From Hanleya hanleyi (taxonomy: Eukaryota; Mollusca; Polyplacophora; Lepidopleurida; Hanleyidae): a stretch of DNA of 64,000 nucleotides. The notes below the pieces were generated by a model. That model saw only the letters and a list, made by a program, of their open reading frames with translations. It ran no database searches and was not told the DNA's origin. Of the stretch, positions 10,701 through 19,440 are shown in pieces. The stretch's first letter is position 1; each line of letters begins with the position of its first letter. A program made the translations under genes and the position numbers. The stretch covers positions 1 through 64,000 of the forward strand of contig JAVTVY010018821.1 of assembly GCA_036873755.1 (NCBI GenBank). The letters run 5' to 3'.

Positions 10701-11325
10701 CTAAGCGTCGTCGGGCAGGCCTGGATATTGTTCGGACAGCATGTCCAGAAAGAGTTGTTTGCGCACCCTGATCGCATTTTCCAGGGCCTCAGTATGTGGT
10801 AGCCCCATATCCTCTTCCTTGTGACGATTGGTCTTCATGATGGACCTGTGCGTGGGATCGTCTTTCATTTCAAGCGGTAGTAAGGTATACCGTTCATAGA
10901 TCGCCATGGATGTTTTCCTGATGCAGGGGCGCATTTAGGTGTACGCCTGTTGTAAGTTATCCTCTCCGGCGTCCTCGATCGCTGCAGCATGAATATTGAC
11001 AGCTGCTGTCACAATACGATCCCAGAAGGTAGGTTCTGCCTCACTTTCCTGGTATGTAATCTGACTATCTGAGGTCAAGCTCTCCGTATCAGTATATAGA
11101 CTCTCAGCAATCAATTCAATTCAATTTCAATTCAATCTCACTTTCCTGGGATGTAGGCTGACTATCTGAGGTCAAGCTCTCCGTATCAGTAGATAGACTC
11201 TCATCACTCTCTGTATCGGCTTCTTGTGCCTCGGAGTCTTCAATCCCATGTATATTTTTCTCGTGTCGCACCATATCGTAACGTCTGGTGAACGTGCGTT
11301 GGCACTCAGATCAAGTATAAGCCAT
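10701..11325 (-). pseudogene. Decayed C2H2 zinc-finger protein gene
   Basis: Read on minus from the ATG at 11325, the frame has a TGA at codon 5 exactly where the first zinc-ligand Cys would be. It then gives ECQRTF, RRYDMVRHEKNIH (C2H2 finger ligands) and an acidic Ser/Thr/Glu-rich region. A 68-bp duplication (11040-11208) next to an ATTCA tract puts a stop near 11120. Further on are a WDRIVTAAV segment and a C-terminal module (10919-10701) with DPTHRSIMKT and EALENAIRVRKQLF. From memory, a small invertebrate protein family combines an N-terminal C2H2 finger, an acidic linker and such a C-terminal module; it could not be verified here. Confidence 0.5.
11040..11208. repeat. Imperfect 68-bp direct repeat with ATTCA spacer
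   Basis: CTCACTTTCCTGG...GACTATCTGAGGTCAAGCTC blocks at about 11040-11106 and 11138-11208 are separated by an AATTCAATTC-type tract. It lies inside the acidic coding region of the zinc-finger pseudogene and disrupts its frame. Confidence 0.75.
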
Positions 11326-11370
11326 ATTGACGGTTGAACGTCCTCTGTGCGTGTTTTGGCAATACACTTG

Positions 11371-11380
11371 CTTTTATACA
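11371..11380 (-). promoter_or_regulatory. TATA box of the zinc-finger pseudogene
   Basis: TGTATAAAAG on the minus strand lies about 46 bp upstream of the ATG at 11325, a plausible RNA polymerase II core promoter with a very short leader. Confidence 0.5.
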
Positions 11381-11602
11381 CAGTAACGACCGTCAACGCT
11401 TAGCTTAACGCTTCAACGCCCTGGTGAACTAGCTCAGAAGCCCTGATTTTCATGGAATTGCCACCAATACATCGAAATGCAGTGACGCCCGTCTCAACGC
11501 CCGTCAACACCCGTCGTTACGCCTTATAGCCCGTCTCAATGCCTTAACGCCCGATCTTTGACCCTGTTCAAAGGTTAATCGTCCTCCAAAACCCCTTGAT
11601 GG

Positions 11603-11809
11603 ATGGCGATCTATGAACAGTATACCTTACTACCGCTTGAAATGAAAGGCGACCCCACGCACAGGTCCATCATGAAGACCAAGGGTCACTTGGAAGAGGA
11701 TATGGGGCTACCACCCACTGAGGCCCTGGAAAATGCGATCAGGGTGCGCAAACAACTCTTTCATGACATGCTGGCCGAACAATATCCAGGCCTGCCCGAC
11801 GACGATTAG
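11603..11809 (+). pseudogene. Inverted second copy of the zinc-finger gene C-terminal module
   Basis: A 68-codon frame begins MAIYEQYTLLPLEMK and includes DPTHRSIMKT and ALENAIRVRKQLF. It is the reverse-oriented duplicate of codons at 10907-10701 on minus. No frameshift separates the copies, but many of the differences change residues. It has its own ATG and TAG but lacks the finger and linker, so it is probably a by-product of arm duplication. Confidence 0.45.
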
Positions 11810-12158
11810 GTCACACCGAGCAACGGTGAAAGTTTCTGAAACGGCGACTTCTGATTGGACAAGAGCAGCCGAGAATACATCTAACGCAGTAACGGGCAAG
11901 AACGAATATGACTGATACAGCGCCAAATGGCGGCCTCTGATTGGACAAGAGTCTTCTTGAATTGTAAACATATCCAACGCGGCTCCCCTTGCGTGGGTCT
12001 GATGTCCTGGAGGGGAGAATAAACCATATGGAAAAAAACATGTTGTTGTTGTTGTTCACTCATCTCTCATCCTTGCTGTTGTTGTTTTTCTTTCATCTGT
12101 GTATATCATGGCGTCACGGCGTTATGCTAGGGCGTTAAGGCGTAACGACATGTGTTAA

Positions 12159-12620
12159 TTACAACACATATAAGGGAAGTGGGAAGAGGTGCCGACATAC
12201 TGACTGCGTCACATGACTTCACAGAATAGTCTTCTGGTTAACCTATTCTAAAGCACACACCAAGAATCTAACGATTCGTGATATGTGTTGTATCTCAGGT
12301 ACGCTTTTATTGTACCTGTTCATGTGGCAACATGGATGATTTGACCACACGGCCCCTAGCACCGGCATAAGCGGTATTAGATACAAATCTAGAGAGCTAT
12401 GGTGGAAATGCTCTGACAACTCGTATACTGGTAATTGGTGAGCTGTTTCGCTGTGACAACTCGTACATTGGAGATTGGTGAGCTGTATCGTCGTCAGATG
12501 TAAATGACGGAATTAACACGAAAGACTAGTCTGTAACGCCCGATGTCGACCCAGCATCAACTTCCCACAAATGCCAACATATATCAAAGACCAAAAGGTC
12601 TGTACAGGGCAGGAGCTCGG
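12159..12620 (-). mobile_element. R465-family repeat, reverse copy
   Basis: Reverse complement of the unit found as a tandem trimer at 50318-51797 and a single copy at 34897-35286. Shared marks include CACATATAAGGGAAGTGGGA, GAATCTAACGATTCGTGA, GGCCCCTAGCACCGGC and CCCAGCATCAACTTCCCACA. It starts 10 bp after the fold-back element. Confidence 0.8.
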
Positions 12621-12698
12621 AGCTCGGAGATGGAGTAGTCGGGAGCTCGGAGCTCGGAGATGAGGCAGGCGGGAGCTCGGAGCTCGGAGCTCGGGGCC
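12612..12698. repeat. GAGCTCGGA short tandem array
   Basis: Repeated GGAGCTCGGAGCTCGGAGA blocks in three clusters, grown from the G-rich end of the adjacent R465 copy (compare its GGCCTCGGGG end elsewhere). Confidence 0.85.
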
Positions 12699-12904
12699 CC
12701 AAAATTGTGGCCTTCTATACTACTCCTAAATGTAAGATGAGGACCCGGATGTAAAACTGATACCCCACACGGTCCATTTGACCAGGTATGGTCCCTCAAT
12801 CACTCCACAAACCTCCACGAATCCACAAAATGTCTGCTTTCTATACTACGACCAGACTACGCATGCGCAAAATGATGAAAACGGACAATACATTAGTCCA
12901 GTCG

Positions 12905-13050
12905 GATCCCACTCACTCACTCACCCACCCACTCGCCATCGTTAGTGCGTCCATGCGTTAAGACGGGCGTTGGACACGCCTCACTGACTCACTGACTCAC
13001 TCACTCACTCACACTCGCTCACTCACTCACTCACACACTCACTCACAGGA
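12905..13050. repeat. ACTC microsatellite region
   Basis: Two (ACTC)n stretches, about 12909-12935 and 12982-13048, separated by non-repetitive DNA. Such tails often end molluscan SINEs, but I could not identify a SINE body here. Confidence 0.85.
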
Positions 13051-13263
13051 AAGTACCCGGATGTAGGTCAGACAGGTCTAAACATGTTCCCCAGGGTCAC
13101 GCCCGATTCACGCCTACCGGAAGTGACGCCATACACCTACGCATCCTAACCCCAGATACAGAGTAGTACGCTTGCACTCATTGACTTTTGTGTACTTAAA
13201 GAGCATATTGACGCTCATTGGCCCCAAGAGGTCAAAGGTCAATGTGAATGAATATCCTGTGAC

Positions 13264-13515
13264 TATACTTTGGGATAGGGTTGATAGGAGTTTTCTTCTA
13301 TTGTAGGGGTAAAGTCCGTGTTCGGCTTTTTATATTTTCGGGAATAATCCTCAATTTACATGCACCCACTCCCCCACCCTACCTCTCCCAGCAGGCCCCG
13401 ATAAGCCCGGGGGCCTATATTCGCCCTTGAGGAAAGGGCTGATAGGGGTTTTCCCCTATTGTAGGGGTAAAGTCCGTATTCCGCCTTTTATATTTTCGGG
13501 ACAAATCGTCAATTG
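13264..13515. repeat. Duplicated block at right edge of the gag insertion
   Basis: A segment with GTAGGGGTAAAGTCCGT and TTTTATATTTTCGGGA occurs at about 13272-13345 and again at about 13437-13505, in direct orientation. The second copy meets gag coding sequence at about 13515. Confidence 0.7.
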
Positions 13516-14202
13516 AGTGTAAATGTCCCTTACCATTCCGATCAAAACACTTTGAAGAAGTAAACTCCAATTTTCTTTTGACCAGTTTAAATTTTCAGCA
13601 ATTTTCTCAAAATGCAGAAAATATTTATCAACTTCCTTTTCCTGAAATGGTGGGACGAGACGTATTTGACGAGCCGCATTAACTTTTGATTGTGATTGTA
13701 CGGGTGTATGTGCAGGAGGACTTGTTTGGGACTGTAATTCCATATGCTTCATTTCTAACTGAAACTGTCTTTCTTTCTCTCTTTCCTCTAACTGTCTTTC
13801 TTTATCTCTTTCTTTCTCTCTTTCCTCTTTTTCTAACTTTTCTCTCTCTAATTCTCTGTCTTTTTCTTGCTTTTCTCTCTCTAATTCTAATTCTAATTTC
13901 TTTAATTCCAGCTGATTTTGCAATTCTAATTTCCTTATTTCCAAATCATCAACTGTTTCCTCAGTTAAATCAAAATCACTTTCATTCCAAAGTTGTTTGC
14001 TAACAAAATGTTTAATAATGAGTTTCTTAATTTCTTGCTTTCTCAAAGATGTTTTAGCTTTAATTTGTAGGAATTTAGACAGCGCGAACAAATCCTCTTT
14101 GCGTAGTTCGTTAAATACCTCCTGACTAGGCTTTGAGGCAAACTGTGCTGAGTCAAATGACATGTTGATAAGTGTACTCCCTGACTTCACAAATTTAGAC
14201 AA
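13516..14202 (-). pseudogene. Gag N-terminal region with long coiled coil
   Basis: In the frame from 14202, an internal Met (MSFDSAQF) 14 codons in is the more usual-looking start. Residues about 27-62 (LRKEDLFALSKFLQIK...) resemble a SAP-like helix pair. Residues about 85-165 form a dense Glu/Lys/Arg/Leu coiled coil. Residues about 180-232 (FQEKEVDKYFLHFEKIAENL) begin the capsid domain. The frame then runs into inserted DNA. Gag would assemble the particle; here it is split from its second half by 3.2 kb. Confidence 0.8.
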
Positions 14203-14270
14203 TGTTTTAAAGCTGTATCAATTTAGAACTATGTTGCAAGGCTGCCAGCTGATCAATAATGTAAACAAAT

Positions 14271-14288
14271 ATCCCGGACGAGCCCCCA
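14271..14288 (-). other. Primer binding site, tRNA-Pro type
   Basis: Read on minus this is TGGGGGCTCGTCCGGGAT, 5 nt downstream of the end of the 5' LTR. All 18 bases match the well-known tRNA-Pro primer site used by gammaretroviruses, so minus-strand synthesis is inferred to prime from tRNA-Pro. Confidence 0.9.
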
Positions 14289-14293
14289 ATTTC

Positions 14294-14934
14294 TGTTACG
14301 TCAGCTTTACCGTAAAAGAAAGACTTGTGAAGTCAAGGATTAACAATCAAATATTTATTTACAATACTAAAATCATATACAATTTAAGTAAGGTTAATAC
14401 AACAAATAAATGTGTGAAATATAGTCTTACTGTTCAATGCTATACTGGTGTACATTTTACAGTTCTTGTTGACTCGCACAATCACTCTTCTGTATAATGG
14501 TAATCCAACACTGCTCAGTTGTACACAGTCTCAGTAAATGTCCTATATCCGATAGCCGTTAACAAATAGCGTAGATTATGCCGCAGTCAAAAGTTAATGA
14601 GTAAATAATCCAGCAGTCCGTAGTTACAGGCAAAGGTAAAATCCAGATAGTAACACAGTATAACAGACTCACATAAAAGCCAGTTTGAATTCCCTCCTGA
14701 ATGACTGAGTGATGCGCTATTTATTCTCTATGAGGCATTCCAGATCATTCTGCCCATTAAGAAGCTTCTAGAATACACAGCATTACCGCATCACCTGACC
14801 TAGATACAATTTACAAAAGCCTTCCAGAAAGCTCCAAGTGGCAGATCCTCATAATAATACGTAAACAAGCTTGCGTCAGCCCTATATTCGAGAAACATCC
14901 ACAATGTCTAATAATAGACTACAATACCATGACA
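14294..14934 (-). repeat. 5' LTR (641 bp)
   Basis: Direct repeat of 6337-6976 with about 30 differences and a few 1-2 bp indels. It holds the element promoter (14717-14725) and is followed in element direction by the primer binding site. Confidence 0.93.
14717..14725 (-). promoter_or_regulatory. Degraded TATA box of the 5' LTR
   Basis: Reads AATAAATAG on minus, whereas the 3' LTR has TATAAATAG at the same place. The promoter-driving LTR has therefore lost its consensus TATA. Confidence 0.5.
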
Positions 14935-14938
14935 GTAT

Positions 14939-16276
14939 TGATTTCTGGAAATTCCCCCTTGCAGTTCCCGAAAGTAGGTTGAAAATGGATACACACGATC
15001 CCAGGATCAGTCTTACCGCGTTTAGATGACCCAGATGGTTACAGGTTGGACATTTTCGTGCCCAAAATGACTGTGCAAACTGGGAGGCACACCATTCACT
15101 GTTCACTGTTCATTGGCCCATTCTGCCACACTCCTGTGATTTATTCATTTAAATTATTAAAAAGGAGAATGCCTAGGTTTCATCTAATTGTAATAGAGAT
15201 CGACCTGATGTGCTCTTATTCACCAGTCCAATGAAGGACACATCATATAACTGCTTATCCTTACGTATCGTCTGCTCCATTATGAAATTTTACCATGGAA
15301 AGGGATAAAGTAGGCGAAATTGTGTTTATTCCGGGGAGCGATTTGTGTAACTGATCATGTTACCAAGATAAATTGGACCTATGACAAGAAATTCAAGTCT
15401 TTGCGTGCCCACAACTTTGGACTCGTCCCATGGCATGTACATTTCATGAACACCTGGCATTTTGTCGTCTGACTGTTATTGATGGACGATGGACGTTCGA
15501 CAACTTGCAATGATGGATAAAATCCCTTACACCATGGTTTCATTGTGTGCCACGAGTAGTTTATTCTCCTGAATTACCTGGTCGTCTGTGAGTTGTGCTT
15601 GCTTTCAGCTGAAAAGGTGAAGCCGGTGAGGTTGATAAGTTACCTAATAACCTCCACCCGGTTTAGTAAGTTACTCATTAACCTCACCAAATTAACGTGC
15701 ACACCCGATTCTCACGTCTGAAGACTTGCCAATTACTAGAGTAACACCCAATCGTTATAGGATCTTCTTGCATTAAATTTCCACGTCACTTCATTTTGAT
15801 GCCAGTCACATACCTTCATGTCGAGTGACACCAATATCACCGTTGTCATGCATTCATTGCTCTAGTTTTTCCTTACCATTACGTCATAAGTCTTCTGCTA
15901 TACACTCATTTTAACAGTGACTATTACAAAGATGGATCTAATCTTTGTCACCTGCTGAGCGTTTATTGCAGACTAAGCAGTCAAAAAGTGACGCTTGTCG
16001 AAACACTTATTTTCTGCCTTACATATATGTGGTGGTGCAAGCGAAATGTGTACCTGTAAGCGTGAATCCCTATCAGTCATTCCGTTAATTGAGGGGTCGG
16101 TATGAGATCAAGCGTATGGACATAGGGATATCTGCGGGTGGTTGGGTGGGTTCAGGTTCCTATTGCTTTAATGCATTTTTCTGAGAAGCAACAGAAACTT
16201 GATGATGTGATGTCTAGCACTGTAATATCACTTGTCTTTATTGTACCATGCTAGCGTCCTGTTTGTGTCTTGTGTA
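14939..16276. other. No gene recognised; one small hairpin
   Basis: No gene or transposon seen. An imperfect hairpin at 15625-15688 pairs GGTGAGGTTGATAAGTTAC with GTAACTCATTAACCTCACC-type sequence (three or four mismatches). GTGGGTTCAGGTT-type and TTACGTCATAAG motifs occur but prove nothing. Confidence 0.5.
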
Positions 16277-16309
16277 GTATGGTGTTCTATTTGTGCCAAT
16301 TTGATCTCC

Positions 16310-16785
16310 CACGTCGACTTGCAAAAGTCGACGCACGACGCGCGACGCGAAAAGTCGACGTCGTGTTTTGAAACGCGACGTCGCCCTTTCCGTCGCGCGT
16401 CGCGCGTCGACTTTTACAATGTTAAAGAGATAGGCCAAAACTCGACGTCGTGTTTCAAAAGTCGACGTCGCCTTTTGGCCTATCTCTTAGCATTGTAAAA
16501 GTCGACGCCCGACGGAGAGGGCGACGTCGCGTTTTAAAAGGCGATGTCGCCCTCTCCGTCGAGCGTCGCCTTTTGCAATGTTAAAGAGATAGGCCAACAC
16601 TCGACGTCGTGTTTCAAAAGTCGACGTCGACTTTTGCCCTATCTCCTAACATTGTAAAAGTCGACGCGCGACGGAGAGGGCGACGTCGCCTTTCAAAACG
16701 CGACGTCGACTTTTTCCGTCGCGCGTCGACTTTTGAAAAGTCGACGCGCGACGCGCGACGGACATTTGCGTCGCGCGTCGCCTTT
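16310..16785. repeat. CpG-dense palindromic array, left arm
   Basis: Repeats of AAAGTCGACG, GGCGACGTCGCC and CGTCGCGCGTCGACTTTT alternate with GAGATAGGCCAAAA spacers and ACATTGTAAAAGTCG. Each unit is itself palindromic. CpG density is extreme compared with the AT-rich flanks. Arg/Asp-rich open frames here are a by-product. Confidence 0.88.
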
Positions 16786-17839
16786 TGGTTTACAAAAGTG
16801 CGCATGTCTGGGGAGCATGTATTACTATAATGTTCACAGCTGTGATTTTCGATTCTGGTAGCTCCTGACCGGTGTTGGTAATTTGGTGAGAATTTACTGC
16901 AAGATAGCAAGAATGACAAGATATTTTGCATGCATGGAGACTATGTACAACATAATATATTTGTTTCGCTGTCTGAAATGTTTATTTTTTTGCTGATTCA
17001 TTTTCGAACACTGTTACCTGTATTCCACAAAATGCACATCCCTCAATCGAGAGGATAATTCGCATCTATTAGCGTGTCAATGTGTTACTATTTCGCCGGA
17101 CTAATACGTAATTAAATTCAAGTTTTCAATAATGAACAAAAGTGTATGTAAGTAACTATTTTGCAGGATTAACAGTAACGACTGGAAAACAGAGGGAAAA
17201 TAATTAATCGCTTGTGTAGCTCAATGGAACTGTGAGATCTTATATTCTGGAGACATCCTGATGAATGTCTCCTGATAAAACGCGCCACGTTGCATTTTAT
17301 CTCGAATCATTCAACCCTTTTTAATAGTAAGGCTTTGTTTTCTGCCATTTTAGACTAGTGACTAAATGCTGTCAAAGTAAAGGTGAGGTGTAGGGACATT
17401 TTACTTTCGTTTGCGGCCGGAAAACAGTAAGATCCCACATTTCCTTTGAGCCACACAAGCTATTAATTAGTTTTTCTCTGTTTTCCAGTCGTTACTGTTA
17501 CTCCTGCAAAACTGTTACTTACATAAGCTTTTGGTTCATTATTGGAAACTTGAATTTATTTTACGTATTAGTCCGGCGAAATATGAACACATTGACAAGC
17601 TAATAGATGCGTATTGTCCTCGCGATGGAGGGGTGTGCATTTTGTGGAACACAGGTACCAGTGTTCGAAAATTAATCAGCAATATAACATATCTGACAGC
17701 GAAACAAATAAATTATGTGGTACATAGTCTCCATGTATGTTAAATATCTTGCTATTCTTGCTTTGTTGCAGTAAATTCTCAGCAAATTACCAACACCGGT
17801 CAGAAGCTAGAAGGATCGGAAATCGCAGATGTGAACATT

Positions 17840-18275
17840 TTTTTTTTCGTTCGAAATTAACACCCCAAATCACAATACAACGAAACAATACGAGAGAGAA
17901 CAAGACTATATGATAAGATACAATACAATAAAATGCAAAATAATACCATACATTACAATACAATATATTACAATTCAACATATTACAACTCAATACAATA
18001 AAATGCAAAATAATACCATACATTACAATACAATATATTACAATTCAACATATTACAACTCCATACATTACAAAACAGTACAATTCTAAACAATACCATA
18101 CCATACAGTACGGTGAAATATACTATAATACAACACATCACAGTACAAATACACATACACCTTTACATAAAAGAAGAAAGTTAACAAAGATTGTGAAGTT
18201 TATATAATACGTTTGTACAACGTATAGTGGCAAAGTTCAATTGATAATTTGATTGATAATTTATTGTGTCTCGTG
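17840..18275. repeat. AT-rich insertion in the right palindrome arm
   Basis: The left arm is contiguous across the equivalent point, so this 0.43 kb is extra. It is mostly a degenerate ATACA/CAATA repeat beginning with a poly-T run. A 70-bp unit is perfectly duplicated head to tail at 17921-17990 and 17991-18060. Confidence 0.75.
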
Positions 18276-18324
18276 AACAATATGGAATACATGCTCCCCA
18301 GACATGCGCACTTTTGTAAACCAA

Positions 18325-18845
18325 AAGGCGACGCGCGACGCGAATGTCCGTCGCGCGTCGACTTTTTAAAAGTCGACGCGCGACGGAAAAAGTCGACGTC
18401 GCGTTTGAAAGGCGACGTCGCCCTCTCCGTCGCGCGTCGCGCGTCGACTTTTACAATGTTGGGAGATCGGGCAAAAGTCGACGACGACTTTTGAAACACG
18501 ACGTCGAGTTTTGGCCTATCTCTTTAACATTGCAAAAGGCGACGCGCGACGGAGAGGGCGACGTCGCCTTTTAAAACGCGACGTCGACTTTTTCCGTCGC
18601 GCGTCGAGTTTTGATTCTTCAAAAAGGCGACGCACGACGCGCGACGCGAAAAGTCGACGTCGCGTTTTGAAAGGCGACGTCGCCCTCTCCGTCGCGCGTC
18701 GACTTTTACAATGCTAAGAGATAGGCCAAAAGGCGACGTCGACTTTTGAAACACGACGTCGACGGGGAGGGCGACGTCGCGTTTCAAAACACGACGTCGA
18801 CTTTTCGCGTCGCGCGTCGTGCGTCGACTTTTGCAAGTCGACGCG
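18325..18845. repeat. CpG-dense palindromic array, right arm
   Basis: Inverted counterpart of the left array with the same CGCGCGTCGACTTTT and GGCGACGTCGCC blocks and GAGATAGGCCAAAA spacers, but a different order and number of sub-blocks. The array has therefore rearranged after the palindrome formed, or exchanges sequence by conversion. Confidence 0.88.
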
Positions 18846-18984
18846 CGAGATCAAATTGGCACAAATAGAACACCATACCAACTGCTACGGTAATATATAT
18901 ATCACCTACTGTGTAGCGTCCCTCCTGAAGCTCGTGGACCTTACATTATCAATCATCGTTTCCAATTGTGCACACCGATCCAAT

Positions 18985-19440
18985 CTCAGTAACCTCAGAT
19001 ATAATATCGCGGAATATTATATCTGAATTCAGCTCTATATAAATCCCATGCGAATCTGAAACTACATTTATTAGCCAATCATGTGGCTAGCTTGTTGAAA
19101 TCACGCCCACAGTAATTACACACGGTAGTACGTGGACTAATATATAAACATTATCGGAAAGCAGTATCCAAATATGGCATCATTTCCAGACACACCCGTG
19201 AAGAACAAAAAGTTTACCCCCGCCGAAAAGTCTAGCTTTTTTAGGGGGTAGAAAATATCGAAAGGTTGTGCCGCGCGTCAATAATCTCTGTGAAGTAAAC
19301 GTCAATAACCGTCAGAGAAAAAAGTCAAAAATGGTCGTGATTGGCTTATCATGGGATCTCGCAGAATATCGGAGAACATTTCGCACGAAGTTTTCATAGC
19401 GTTACGTCTAGATGGTATTCCCCTGATTTACCATCTTGGT
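18985..19440 (+). pseudogene. Decayed promoter and gene-start cassette, copy B
   Basis: Plus-strand counterpart of 3160-2709: palindrome, TATATAAAT box (about 19034-19042), AGCCAATCA motif, ATATATAAACATT box, then an ATG at about 19174 beginning MASFPDTPVKNKKFTPAEK. A TAG follows seven codons later where copy A has a sense codon. The frame can be followed through VNVNNRQRKK and MVVIGL. Conserved spacing of two TATA-like boxes, CCAAT and start suggests a small transcribed gene or a transposon-borne gene. Family unknown. Confidence 0.45.
18995..19026. promoter_or_regulatory. 32-bp palindrome upstream of cassette B
   Basis: Same 13-bp arms as at 3106-3137, with a CGCGGA centre. It lies about 180 bp upstream of the candidate ATG. 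Confidence 0.7.

Larger units (their letters stand above)
10326..12149. mobile_element. Fold-back element with about 0.55-kb inverted arms
   Basis: Left arm 10326-10907 and right arm 11603-12149 are inverted copies. The tips share GTCGTTACGCCTTAACG. Both arms carry an ACA/TGT-trinucleotide tract, a block with two nearby GATTGGACAAGAG-type motifs and a 67-codon frame. The central 0.7 kb holds the 5' part of a zinc-finger pseudogene and its promoter. Short ACGCC motifs cluster at both tips and at about 11390-11560. No transposase is visible, so it is a non-autonomous or rearranged DNA element of unassigned superfamily. Confidence 0.75.
10322..13515. mobile_element. Composite nested insertion interrupting gag
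   Basis: The gag frame is continuous in sense from 14202 down to about 13516 and resumes at about 10321, so about 3.2 kb has been inserted. The insert contains a fold-back element (10326-12149), an R465-family repeat on minus (12159-12620), a GAGCTCGGA array, an ACTC microsatellite region and a duplicated block near its right edge. I could not find a clean target duplication at the outer ends, so it may be several successive insertions. Confidence 0.7.
6337..14934 (-). mobile_element. Decayed Ty3/gypsy LTR retrotransposon, Gmr1-like order
   Basis: Two direct LTRs (6337-6976 and 14294-14934) start TG and end CA. They are flanked by GTAT at 6333-6336 and 14935-14938, a 4-bp target duplication. 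On the minus strand the order is 5' LTR, primer site, gag, zinc knuckle, protease, integrase zinc-binding region, integrase core, integrase C-terminus, RT N-terminal part, RNase H end, polypurine tract, 3' LTR. Integrase before RT is the Ty1/copia-like order known for the Gmr1 clade of Ty3/gypsy elements in fish and invertebrates. The LTRs differ at about 30 positions by eye (about 5 percent), so the copy is not recent. It is non-functional: several frameshifts, in-frame stops, loss of the RT core and a 3.2-kb insertion in gag. Confidence 0.93.
16277..18878. repeat. 2.6-kb palindrome (fold-back element) with CpG-rich hairpin arms
   Basis: Outer ends pair: GTATGGTGTTCTATTTGTGC at 16277 and its complement ending at 18878. 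From the tips inward both arms carry a GTCGAC/GACGTC array, then a GCGCATGTCTGGGGAGCATG block, then matched sequence through TTCGCCGGACTAATACGT (left about 17092, right about 17566), closing near 17340. The right arm is interrupted by an insertion at about 17840-18275. No transposase and no clear target duplication. It may be a giant fold-back transposon or a segmental inverted duplication. Confidence 0.85.

Noticed and set aside
13686..14003. 105-codon plus-strand frame rich in Leu, Phe and Ser
   Set aside because: Exact antisense of the Glu/Lys-rich coiled coil of gag.
16310..18845. Arg/Asp/Val-rich open frames on both strands in the CpG array
   Set aside because: They arise from GTCGAC/GACGTC repetition and occur on both strands at once; no coding signal.
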